NCBI GenBank assembly: GCA_009787075.1
Contig: WRGS01000202.1
Coordinates: 1-11,704, forward strand
Reading direction: 5' to 3'
Source: Paludibacter sp.
GTDB lineage: Bacteria > Bacteroidota > Bacteroidia > Bacteroidales > Paludibacteraceae
Length of the DNA stretch: 11,704 nucleotides
The translations under genes were made by a program, and so were the position numbers. Position 1 is the first letter of the stretch. Each line of letters opens with the position of its first letter. Of this stretch, positions 1 through 7,400 are shown piece after piece. The notes beneath the pieces were generated by a model that saw nothing but the letters and a program-made list of their open reading frames with translations, was not told the origin of the DNA and made no database searches.

Positions 1-231
1 GGGCAGCGTTTTTAATTCGCTATGTGAAATGACAATGTTGCAGCGGTTTGGCAATGCTCCGTTTGGCAAACTTTCAAAAGTTTTTCGCCCCATAATTAAC
101 GTATGCCCCGATGTCAATTCCTTAAAATGCAGCAAATCGGCAGGCAAATGACACAATAAACGATTTTTGTATCCAATCGCGTTATTTCTGTCTATCGCCG
201 CAATGATTGATATGTTGTTTGAAAATTTCAA
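1..231 (-). CDS. folA: Dihydrofolate reductase, N-terminal 77 residues (gene runs off the left edge)
   Basis: DHFR reduces dihydrofolate to tetrahydrofolate with NADPH in the cytosol and is the trimethoprim target. Reading the minus strand from 231 gives an open frame to the window edge that matches the DHFR N-terminus: ISIIAAIDRNNAIG (residues 7-20), HLPADL (28-33) with the proton-donor-region acidic residue D32, IMGRKTFESLP (46-56) of the NADPH site, and LPNR (60-63) with the arginine that binds the substrate glutamate tail. There is no ATG in frame: an in-frame stop lies seven codons upstream and the only good initiator is TTG at 231-229, so a TTG start is inferred. Residue 27 is Cys (codon TGT at 153-151), where the family normally has the active-site Trp (E. 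coli Trp22). It lies 54 nt downstream of the SDR gene on the same strand and may be co-transcribed. The C-terminus is outside the window. Confidence 0.9.
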   Translation of the reverse strand, partial: MKFSNNISIIAAIDRNNAIGYKNRLLCHLPADLLHFKELTSGHTLIMGRKTFESLPNGALPNRCNIVISHSELKTLP

Positions 232-285
232 TATTTTAAATTGAATATTTTATTATTTTGAAATAAAAAAGTTAAAATCAAAAAT

Positions 286-1041
286 CTATTTTCTTTCTGA
301 TACATAAGTATTTGCTTGCGCCGAAGGAGTAAGCAAAATATCCTGAATGCAAACATGCGGCGGGCGAGTGATTATAAATTCAAGCGCGTCTGCAATGTCG
401 TCAGCCGTCATTGGTTCTAAACCATTATAAACGGCTTTAGCGCGTTGCTCATCGCCGCCAAAACGCACAAGCGAAAATTCCGTTTCTGCCATTCCTGGCG
501 AAATAGAACTGACTTTCACGCCTTTACCAACCAAATCAAGCCGCATTCCTTTTGTAATTGCATTTACAGCGTGCTTGGTGGCGCAATAAATATTACCGTT
601 TGGATAAACTTCAATTCCCGCAATTGACGAAAGATTTACAATATGTCCGCTGCCGCGAGCAACCATTTGCGGTGTAATGAGTTTTGAGATATAAATCAGC
701 CCTTTTATGTTGGTGTCAATCATACGCTCAAAATCGTCCATTTTACATTGCTCAAAAGATGCCTGCCCTGCTGCCAAACCTGCGTTATTTACCAATAAAT
801 CAATTTGTTGAAATTTTTCAGGCAAATTTCCCAACGCTTTTTGAGATTCATCAAAACTGCGTACATCAAAATTCAACGTAAGTACTTCTGTGCCTGCATT
901 TTGCAGTTCCTTTGCAACTTCTTTGAGTCGTTCTTCGCGCCTGCCTGTAATGATTACTTTGTAACCCAGTTTTCCTAATCGTAATGCAATCGCACGACCG
1001 AAACCCGATGTTGCGCCTGTTACTAATGCAGTTTTTATCAT
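286..1041 (-). CDS. SDR-family NADP-dependent oxidoreductase, YdfG-like
   Basis: This is a classical short-chain dehydrogenase/reductase of 251 residues, the normal family length. Visible motifs are the cofactor-binding TGATSGFG (residues 8-15), basic residues GRR (33-35) after beta-2 that favour NADP(H), NNAG (85-88), N111, and the catalytic S139, Y152 and K156 in YCATK. The C-terminal half (SPGMAETEFSLVRFGGD, then PPHVCIQDILLTP) resembles the E. coli YdfG group. Members of that group oxidise 3-hydroxy acids such as L-allo-threonine and L-serine or reduce malonic semialdehyde; the substrate here is inferred, not shown. ATG at 1041 is the natural start, directly before the Rossmann fold. It is transcribed leftward from the divergent region shared with the capA-like gene, and folA follows 54 nt downstream. 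The protein should be cytosolic, with no signal peptide or membrane segment. Confidence 0.92.
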   Translation of the reverse strand: MIKTALVTGATSGFGRAIALRLGKLGYKVIITGRREERLKEVAKELQNAGTEVLTLNFDVRSFDESQKALGNLPEKFQQIDLLVNNAGLAAGQASFEQCKMDDFERMIDTNIKGLIYISKLITPQMVARGSGHIVNLSSIAGIEVYPNGNIYCATKHAVNAITKGMRLDLVGKGVKVSSISPGMAETEFSLVRFGGDEQRAKAVYNGLEPMTADDIADALEFIITRPPHVCIQDILLTPSAQANTYVSERK

Positions 1042-1101
1042 ATTGATTTTTAATTATTTACGTGTTATTTTCAAGTTTTATAAAATAAAAAAAATTGATT
1101 A

Positions 1102-1109
1102 CAAAGGTA
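1102..1109 (-). promoter_or_regulatory. Bacteroidota -7 promoter element for the SDR gene
   Basis: The minus strand reads TACCTTTG, a perfect match to the Bacteroidota -7 consensus TAnnTTTG, about 60 nt upstream of the SDR start. No clear -33 TTTG is present at the expected spacing. The same 8-mer precedes the tRNA-Met gene in this window, which supports it being real. Confidence 0.6.
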
Positions 1110-1130
1110 CAATATTTAAAATAATTATTG

Positions 1131-1138
1131 TAATTTTG
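1131..1138 (+). promoter_or_regulatory. Bacteroidota -7 promoter element for the capA-DUF5063-exonuclease operon
   Basis: TAATTTTG matches TAnnTTTG and lies 59 nt upstream of the capA-like ATG, which implies a leader of roughly 55 nt. The -33 position for this promoter would fall on the -7 element of the opposing SDR promoter, so the two promoters overlap. No TTTG is seen at -33. Confidence 0.55.
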
Positions 1139-1197
1139 CACGGAATTTTATAAATTTTTTATAAAGATATTGAGATTATTCACTTAAAATTATTTTT

Positions 1198-2259
1198 ATG
1201 ATAAAAACAAAATTAAAAAATATTTTGATTTTTGCATTTTTATTTTCATTTATAAATGTAAATGTTTTTGCTTCCGATACTTTGAAAATTGTTGCTGTTG
1301 GCGACATAATGATGGGAACGAGTTATCCTAACAGCAGTTTTTTGCCGCCCGACAACGATGCTTATGCACTTTTTGCAAATGTTAAAAAAAATTTCGACAA
1401 GGGAAACATAGTTTTTGGCAACCTCGAAGGTGCAATGACCGACTCGCATACAAATGTTAAAAGTTGCTCAAACCCAGATGTTTGCTATGCTTTTGCGATG
1501 CCGACAGAATTTGGCAAAGCCCTGAAAAAAGCGGGCATAAATCTGATGAGCATAGCCAATAATCACACAGGCGATTTTGGCGATGCGGGACGACAATCGA
1601 CTGCTAATGCACTAAAAACCAACAAAATACATTTTGCAGGACTTGTATCCTGTCCAACTGATACTTTTACGTTAAACGGAGTGAAATATGGTTTTGTCGC
1701 TTTTGCGCCGAACAATGGAACTGTAAATATTAACGACATTGCAGAGGCGGAAAATATTGTGCGAGAATTGAATAAAACCTGTAATATTGTAATTGTTTCG
1801 ATGCACGCAGGAGCGGAAGGCGTAAAATATCAACATGTTACGCGGAATCAGGAATTGTTTTTAGGCGAAAATCGCGGAAATGTTTATCAATTTGCTCATC
1901 GAATGATTGATGCGGGGGCTGATGTGATTTTGGGACACGGTCCGCATGTGAGCCGCGCAATTGAAATTTATAAAGACCGTTTTATCACTTACAGTATGGG
2001 GAATTTTCTCACTTACAGCAGAATAAACGTTGCAGGTGTGAGCGGACTTGCGCCGATTTACACAATAGAAACCGACAAAAACGGAAAATTTTTGCGGGCA
2101 ACGCTAACTTCAACACGGCAGGAAAAGAGCAAACCTGTAATTATTGACAGCGAAAAACAGGTTTTGGAAGTAATTAAAAATCTGACATTTAGCGATTTTC
2201 CTGAAATGAAAAATAAAATTATTTTTGGCGAGAACGGCGAAATCACATACAAGAATTAA
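1198..2259 (+). CDS. Secreted CapA-family (PGA_cap) metallophosphatase-like protein
   Basis: This 353-residue protein belongs to the CapA/PgsA family, named after the poly-gamma-glutamate capsule protein and built on a calcineurin-like metallophosphoesterase fold. A signal peptide is clear: basic KTKLK, a hydrophobic stretch from about 9 to 24, and a likely cut after A25 (VFA-SD), so the product should be exported to the periplasm or surface. Family motifs follow in order: GDIMMG (35-40, metal ligand D36), GNLEGA (74-79), NNHTGDFG (121-128), MHAG (202-205) and GHGPH (246-250). Cys90 and Cys96 are close enough to form a disulfide. No CapB or CapC homologue lies nearby, so a role in poly-glutamate export is not supported here; the substrate is unknown. 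It is the first gene of a tight three-gene plus-strand unit, with the next ATG only 2 nt after its stop. Start chosen: ATG at 1198, directly before the signal sequence. Confidence 0.88.
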   Translation: MIKTKLKNILIFAFLFSFINVNVFASDTLKIVAVGDIMMGTSYPNSSFLPPDNDAYALFANVKKNFDKGNIVFGNLEGAMTDSHTNVKSCSNPDVCYAFAMPTEFGKALKKAGINLMSIANNHTGDFGDAGRQSTANALKTNKIHFAGLVSCPTDTFTLNGVKYGFVAFAPNNGTVNINDIAEAENIVRELNKTCNIVIVSMHAGAEGVKYQHVTRNQELFLGENRGNVYQFAHRMIDAGADVILGHGPHVSRAIEIYKDRFITYSMGNFLTYSRINVAGVSGLAPIYTIETDKNGKFLRATLTSTRQEKSKPVIIDSEKQVLEVIKNLTFSDFPEMKNKIIFGENGEITYKN

Positions 2260-2261
2260 AA

Positions 2262-2789
2262 ATGAACAGCCAACGCAGTACGCATATTGTTTTCAGTCAG
2301 CAAGTTATAGAATTTACAACGGTTGTTGCCGAATGTTGCCGTTTTTTAGAAAATTTAACCGACATAAAAAAATCGGATTTTACAAACAGGGCGTTGAAAC
2401 TTTTTTCGTTACTTTATGTAAAAACAGTAATGCTAAATATATCTGATAATCAAAATGATAGCGCGATAGAACGGTTTGTCGGCGAAGACGATTATAATTT
2501 TATAAAAGAAAAAATTGCGCAGATTTTAGGCGAAGACGACAGTTTTTTGGATACTTTTAATCCCGATATGCCTTTTAGCGACACGCCGATTGCTGCTACT
2601 GTTTCAGAAAATATTGCTGATGTTTATCAGGAAATTCGCGATTATGCAGAGAATTATCAATCTGAAAATGAGCAAATTATGAATGACGCTCTGACAGTGT
2701 GCATTGAAAGTTTTGGCGAACATTGGGGACGAAAACTGTTGAATGCAATATGTGCGTTGCATGCGCTGAAATTTGAAATTAGAAGTTAA
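2262..2789 (+). CDS. DUF5063 domain-containing protein
   Basis: This 175-residue acidic protein has no signal peptide or membrane segment and should be cytosolic and mainly helical. The N-terminal HIVFSQQVIEFTTVVAECC and the C-terminal ESFGEHWGRKLLNAICALHAL (about 148-168) agree with the DUF5063 family as I remember it in Bacteroidota; the function of that family is unknown. The ATG at 2262 is 2 nt after the capA-like stop, and the next gene begins 6 nt after its own stop, so translation is probably coupled within the operon. DUF5063 genes are often found next to 3'-5' exonuclease genes in this phylum, as here, which hints at a shared role in nucleic-acid turnover. That link is inference from gene order only. 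Confidence 0.8.
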   Translation: MNSQRSTHIVFSQQVIEFTTVVAECCRFLENLTDIKKSDFTNRALKLFSLLYVKTVMLNISDNQNDSAIERFVGEDDYNFIKEKIAQILGEDDSFLDTFNPDMPFSDTPIAATVSENIADVYQEIRDYAENYQSENEQIMNDALTVCIESFGEHWGRKLLNAICALHALKFEIRS

Positions 2790-2795
2790 TATTTT

Positions 2796-3491
2796 ATGAG
2801 TTTTCAATCAAAAATAACGAAAGAAGAGTTGAATAAGATGCCTGTGGTAACTTTTGAGGGTGAAATTACGGTAATTGATAAAAATAAAGACGTTGAGGCT
2901 GCGATTGCCGTTTTGCAACAACAAACGATTGTGGGCATTGATACTGAGAGTAAGCCATCGTTTAAAAAAGGCATTTATTACAAAGTTGCACTTTTGCAGG
3001 TGGCAACAGATACATTTTGTTATCTTTTCAGATTAAATAAATTCAATAAGAAAGCAGAGGAGATGATTTTTCAATTTTTGGGAGATAAAAACATAATGAA
3101 AATAGGACTTTCGTTAAAAGATGATTTTTCACGTTTGCGCAGATTGAACAAAGGTAAATCTGCTAATTTTGTTGATTTACAGACAATTGCAAAGCAATAT
3201 GGTATTCTTGAACTTGGGCTGCAAAAAATGTTTGCTATTGTTTTTGGTCAAAAAATTTCCAAGTCGCAACAACTTACCAATTGGGAAAATTCCACGCTCT
3301 CACTTGCGCAACAGCGTTATGCCGCCACAGATGCGTGGGCTGCACTGCAAATTTACAAACGATTGAAACAGGAAAAATCGTTGCCCCAAAGCGTTGTCGA
3401 TAAAATGTTAGCCGCCGCGCTTGCCGAACAGCAGGAACTTTCGCGGCAAAATTTGCAACGAAATCAGAACGAAGAATCGTTAGTGTATTAA
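2796..3491 (+). CDS. DEDDy-type 3'-5' exonuclease domain protein (RNase D/WRN-exonuclease-like)
   Basis: This 231-residue cytosolic protein carries a single DEDDy exonuclease domain. All catalytic residues are visible: motif I IDTES with D49 and E51, motif II GLSLKDDF with D110, and motif III YAATD with Y175 and D179. Such domains remove nucleotides from 3' ends with two divalent metal ions; whether the substrate is RNA or DNA cannot be told from sequence. There is no HRDC or helicase domain, so it is shorter than RNase D and resembles the stand-alone Bacteroidota proteins annotated as 3'-5' exonuclease domain-containing. The C-terminal ~40 residues are a charged, Gln-rich helical tail (ALAEQQELSRQNLQ). 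The stop codon (3489-3491) directly abuts the hicB stop on the other strand, leaving no room for a terminator. Confidence 0.9.
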   Translation: MSFQSKITKEELNKMPVVTFEGEITVIDKNKDVEAAIAVLQQQTIVGIDTESKPSFKKGIYYKVALLQVATDTFCYLFRLNKFNKKAEEMIFQFLGDKNIMKIGLSLKDDFSRLRRLNKGKSANFVDLQTIAKQYGILELGLQKMFAIVFGQKISKSQQLTNWENSTLSLAQQRYAATDAWAALQIYKRLKQEKSLPQSVVDKMLAAALAEQQELSRQNLQRNQNEESLVY

Positions 3492-3893
3492 TCAAACAAA
3501 ATCTACTTGACTTAATGCTTTACCAAATTCGCGAACCGAATTTCGTATTTTTTTTACAGTGGTTGTACGAGGGTGTTTCCTGCCTGTAACATAATGGCTT
3601 AATAAGCCCTGATTTATTCCTGTCAGACGGGACATTCCTGCTAATGTCATAACATTTGAAAACGATGACAGAAACGATGCCATATCATACTTAAATTCAA
3701 GTTCCAATTCTGGAAATTCGCGCCCCGCATTTTGGTAGGTTTCGCACATTTCTTCTATTCCAATCTTGAAATCTTCGATTGTTTCTTCCACTGTATTTCC
3801 TTCTCCCAAAATACCAAATTTAATTTCTTCGTTAGCAATATAGGCAGAATAACGCCCTTTGCTGTTTTGTTCAATAATTACTGTTACTTTCAT
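3492..3893 (-). CDS. hicB: HicB-family antitoxin with C-terminal helix-turn-helix
   Basis: HicB antitoxins bind and neutralise the HicA mRNA interferase and repress their own operon. This 133-residue protein has the two expected parts: an N-terminal HicB domain (MKVTVIIEQNSKGRYSAYI, then GNTVEETIEDFKIGIEEM, about 1-55) with a partial RNase H-like fold, and a C-terminal DNA-binding helix-turn-helix (about 80-125, with INQGLLSHYVTGRKHPR). I chose the ATG at 3893 because it begins the conserved MKVTVIIE strand. An upstream in-frame ATG at 3950 would add 19 residues, but those lie inside hicA and look like read-through of it in another frame. The gap from the hicA stop to this start is 22 nt. The gene order hicA-hicB is standard. 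The antitoxin appears intact while the toxin frame is broken. Confidence 0.88.
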   Translation of the reverse strand: MKVTVIIEQNSKGRYSAYIANEEIKFGILGEGNTVEETIEDFKIGIEEMCETYQNAGREFPELELEFKYDMASFLSSFSNVMTLAGMSRLTGINQGLLSHYVTGRKHPRTTTVKKIRNSVREFGKALSQVDFV

Positions 3894-3915
3894 ATTTAAA
3901 AAAGTTTTAATAGAA

Positions 3916-4097
3916 CTATTTTTTAGCCCCTGATTTTTTAAGAATGTCATTTAAAGTTCCAGTTGCCACTTCTTCATTTTTATGATAACTCATTTCAAAA
4001 AACTCATCTTGTACCAAATAGGATGCCGTTTTCCATTTCTTTCAAAACGGCTGTTTGTGTTCTTTTTTATGAATTTTTCTAATTCCGAATATTTCAT
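3916..4097 (-). pseudogene. hicA: HicA-family mRNA interferase toxin, disrupted by an apparent 1-nt deletion
   Basis: HicA toxins are ~60-residue RNases with a double-stranded-RNA-binding-like fold that cleave mRNA. Reading from ATG at 4097 gives MKYSELEKFIKKNTNSRFE, then RNGKRHPIWY (20-29), a good HicA N-terminus that includes the conserved catalytic-region His25; this frame then stops after 35 residues. A second minus-strand frame continues exactly where the first diverges: QDEFFEMSYHKNEEV, then ATGTLNDILKKSGAKK and a TAG at 3918-3916, which is the typical HicA C-terminus. Joining the two by adding one base near 4011-4012 gives a normal 60-residue HicA. The 182-nt span is one base short of 61 codons. 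It is either a recently inactivated toxin or a sequencing or assembly error. Programmed frameshifting is unlikely because no slippery site is seen. The gene lies 22 nt upstream of hicB. Confidence 0.82.
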
Positions 4098-4260
4098 AAG
4101 TCAATAGTTTTTATTTGATTAACACACCGCAAAGGTGCTAAAATTAATACTTTTTATGTAAATTTTTTAACAAAGTTTAATGAAAAATCATCGATATGAT
4201 TTTATTCACAAAAAATAGACAGTATTAACAGCCTCTTTATTTAATTGATTATTATATAGC
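4098..4260. other. Intergenic region between hicAB and the tRNA-Met terminator, with one short inverted repeat
   Basis: No open frame of note is present. The only structure seen is an inverted repeat at 4184-4203: AAAATCAT, a 4-nt spacer CGAT, then ATGATTTT. It could be an operator for an HTH protein such as HicB, but it lies ~90 nt upstream of hicA and beyond the candidate promoter. The rest is A/T-rich without features I can name. Confidence 0.3.
4130..4137 (-). promoter_or_regulatory. Weak candidate -7 promoter element for hicAB
   Basis: The minus strand reads CACCTTTG, one base off the TAnnTTTG consensus, 33 nt upstream of the hicA ATG. No -33 TTTG is visible at the usual spacing. It is the only plausible promoter in this gap, but the match is weak. 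Confidence 0.35.
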
Positions 4261-4261
4261 A

Positions 4262-4302
4262 AAAAAAATCGTGCAAAATTTTAAATTTTGCACGATTTTT
4301 TT
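4262..4302 (-). terminator. Symmetrical rho-independent terminator downstream of tRNA-Met
   Basis: A perfect hairpin has the arms ATCGTGCAAAA and TTTTGCACGAT (4268-4296, loop of about 7 nt). It is flanked by A runs on the left and T runs on the right, so a U tract follows the stem in either direction. On the minus strand it begins 6 nt after the tRNA-Met 3' end and is the expected terminator for that gene. It could also stop plus-strand transcription reading through from the exonuclease operon. Confidence 0.85.
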
Positions 4303-4307
4303 ATTTG

Positions 4308-4381
4308 TAGCGGGGACGAGAATTGAACTCGTGACCTCCGGGTTATGAATCCGACGCTCTAACCAACTGAGCTACCCCGCC
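4308..4381 (-). tRNA. tRNA-Met (CAT anticodon), elongator type
   Basis: The minus strand folds into a complete 74-nt cloverleaf: acceptor GGCGGGG/CCCCGCT (G1-U72 wobble), D arm GCTC/GAGC with loop AGTTGGTTA, anticodon loop TTCATAA, variable AGGTC, T arm ACGAG/CTCGT with loop TTCAATT, and discriminator A73. CCA is not encoded. The pairs G2-C71 and C3-G70 together with A73 fit methionyl-tRNA synthetase identity. The anticodon stem lacks the three G-C pairs of initiator tRNA, and positions 4-5 do not match TilS-modified tRNA-Ile2, so elongator Met is favoured. The top of the anticodon stem next to the loop has an A31-C39 mismatch. A consensus promoter and a strong terminator flank it. Confidence 0.9.
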
Positions 4382-4394
4382 TTTTTTGCGGGTG

Positions 4395-4402
4395 CAAAGG
4401 TA
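4395..4402 (-). promoter_or_regulatory. Bacteroidota -7 promoter element for tRNA-Met
   Basis: The minus strand reads TACCTTTG, a perfect TAnnTTTG match, placing transcription start just a few nucleotides before the tRNA 5' end at 4381. This allows the tRNA to be made independently of the histidine kinase gene that ends 61 nt upstream on the same strand. Confidence 0.65.
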
Positions 4403-4442
4403 GTGTTTTTTTATTAAATATAAAATATTTTTACGAAAAAAA

Positions 4443-7400
4443 TTAAATTATTTCAGGCAATTCTACTTTGAAAATTGTTCCCGCGCCGATTTTACTTGTA
4501 AAAGAAATTGTTCCGCCTGCGGCTTCGACAATGCTTTTAGAAATTGCAAGCCCCAACCCCATTCCCGTACTTTTGGTGGTAAATGACGGCAAAAAAAGTT
4601 TATCGGCAATTTCGGGCAAAATACCGATTCCATTATCGACTATCAATACAATTGCTTTATTATCAGTACTTTGTAATTTTATTTCAACAAGTTTTTCTAT
4701 CTGTTCTTCGGCAATTGCCTGAATTGCGTTTTTAATTAAATTATTAAAAACTCGCTGCAACTGTTCGGGATCAGCAAAAACAAAAATATCTTTTTCTGGG
4801 AATAAATAATTGATAATCACATTTTTATCATTATTTTGCAATAATTCCACAACAGATGTAATTTGTTGTGTCAGATTTGTTCTTTCAAATTTTGCCTCAG
4901 GCAATTTTGCAAAATTTGAAAACGTACCCGCAATATGCGACAGGTTATTTATCTGTTCGATAAGCATTTGCGTAGATTTGTTAAAATAATTGTCGAATTG
5001 CGAACCGCCAATTTGCTTTGAGCGTTGAAGTTGTTGAATTGATAACTTCATAGGAGTCAGCGGATTATTGATCTCGTGGGCAATTTGCATTGCCATAATT
5101 TTCCACGCCGATTCACGTTCCGACTTGGCGAGCAGTTGTGCGCTGCGCTCAAGTTCATCAACCGTAATGTTATATTGTTCAACAAGTTGGCTTATTTCAT
5201 CATTCGATTTGTACTCAATTTTTTCGTTGCGTTTTCCCAGCCGCATTGCACGAAGTTTGCCTTCAAGGTCAAGCAAAGGTTTTGAAAGTCGTCTGCGAAT
5301 TATATTGCTGAAAATCAATGAAATAATCAGTGTAATTACATAAATATGAATAATAAATTTTAAAAAATATAATGTTTCGCTGTTAATGTTCATTTCGCTA
5401 AAATATTGAGGAATAGCAATATATCCAATTTGCAAATTATCGCCGTTAAAAAATTCGGTATAATTTACAAGATAATTCACATTTCCAATCTGTTCGTTTT
5501 GACTTAAAGTATTTCGGTTTGTAAAAAATATTTTTGGCGCAATTCGCCTGCTAATCAGGTTTTTATTGAAAATCATCGGTTGAGTTGTGGCAATGAGAAC
5601 TCCGTTGATGTCAAAAATATGAATATCGGTGCGAAAAGTATATGAAAGGTCGTGTAAATCGTTTGTCAAATTGCTTGATACTACATCAGTTAGCGTCAGA
5701 TTATAAAAATATTTTTCCTGTAAAACTTTTTGAATATAAGCATTTTTTTCGTTGATTGAAATAAGTTGCTGGTCGCGGTAATGGCGTTTTATAAATTCGG
5801 ACGAAAGGGTGAAAACGCCAACAAAACTCAAAAAAAACAGTATTAAAAACAGATATTGAAATCGAGTTATAATATTGATTTTAAGTTGTTTATGATTAAG
5901 TACCGAAATCGCCCAAACCAGCAGCCACAAAACTGAAAAACTTATAAGAAAACCGTAGAAAAAATAAACCAGATAATTTCTCCATTTATGACTTTTCAAA
6001 TCGGTAACAACCACAATATTTTTTGTATCGGCAGAAGTTAGCACAAAATTATTTTGCCCGTTGTACGAAAAATTCGTATTATCGCCGTTAATACTTGATA
6101 ACCAAGCAGTTGTGGACGGATAAACAAACTGTCCGCTTGATGTTGTAAGGTTGCCGTCAATATATTTTGCGGTGGCAACTGTCAGATATAAATATTTGTG
6201 TTTGTTGTTATCAATCAGCAAATCAGGGAAACTGTAACTTTGAAAATTGTTTATTGGTTCAAGATTGACAACAAAATAGATAGAATCGCGGTCGTTGAGC
6301 GGGAAAATTCCGATAAAAGAATTTGCACTTTGCGGAGCAGAAATCTGAAAAAAATCGCTTTGTGCAATTTGTGTGCCATATTCGTGAATTAAATTTTGGT
6401 AGTTGTTAAAATCAATAGAATTATTTTTATAAACAGAAATTGCTGATTCATAATTACTTAAATTTCCCGTCAAATATTTTTCTTCAAAATAACGCTTTAC
6501 ATCTTGTGATAAATTTGGTTGAGCAATAAAATTTTTAAAAGTTTTGTCGGCAATAATTTGCGAACTTAATTCCGCCAATTGTGTATTCTGACTGTTGGTT
6601 TCGTCTGCATTTTCTATCAAAATTTGTTCGGCAATTGCGTGAAACTGATTTTTACGATGTCCCTTTTCAAAATAAAAAACATTTAAAGCAAGCAAAGTCA
6701 TCAAAACTAATATAAACACAGCATTTAGCGTATTGGAATAAATGTCAAAAATTTTATTGTACCGCAAAGTGAACAAAAACGCCGTCAGGCAAACGGCAAA
6801 CGAAACGCAAAAAAGCAGCGAATATTGATAATTAAAAATTTTTGAAAATATAAAAAATGCGCACAAAAAAATCAGATTTATCAGCGCAGAGAGCAAATAA
6901 TCGCGTCTGGTCTTAATCCAATCAAACATTTTTATAAACAGAAATACAAAAAATAAACCCCAGAGCGCAAAAATTATGTGCAGAAAAAAACGTGGAAAAG
7001 TAAAATCTTCAAGTTTGAGAATGGAAATTTGCGCGGCAGAACTGAAAACAATATTACGCAAAATACAGGCAAAGAGCAAAAAACACAAAAAAAACGCCAA
7101 CTGTCCTCCGATAAACGAAAATTTATATTTTTTGAAAATTGCCGCTATATTAACACAATTAAACAGGTAAAATGTTGATATACAATAAAATGTGAAAACA
7201 ATAAAATTACTACATTCGCCCAAAAATCCGCCCGCCCGAAATCCGCCGAAAATCAAGGCTGCTCCGCCAAAAAATCCGCTCGGAATTTGATATAAAATCG
7301 CGGAAAGCACTGTCAAGCCAACTGCAGCGGCAAGCAGTAAAAATTTTGAAAATGAAAAAGTTTTTCGCCATAAAAATCTGGGTATCAGCGCATAAAATGC

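Noticed and set aside
3894..3950. An N-terminal extension of HicB starting at 3950
   Set aside because: The extra 19 residues overlap the hicA C-terminus in a different frame and do not resemble HicB; the family starts with the MKVTVIIE strand at 3893.
4005..4015. Programmed ribosomal frameshifting in hicA
   Set aside because: There is no heptameric slippery run or stimulating structure at the junction, and HicA genes are not known to use frameshifting.
3990..4097. A complete 35-residue small protein in the first hicA frame
   Set aside because: It matches only the N-terminal half of HicA and the missing half lies directly downstream one frame over, so it is better read as a broken gene.
4308..4381. 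tRNA-Ile2 (CAT, lysidine-modified) or initiator tRNA-Met as the identity
   Set aside because: The acceptor pairs and A73 fit elongator Met, and the initiator's three G-C pairs next to the anticodon loop are absent.
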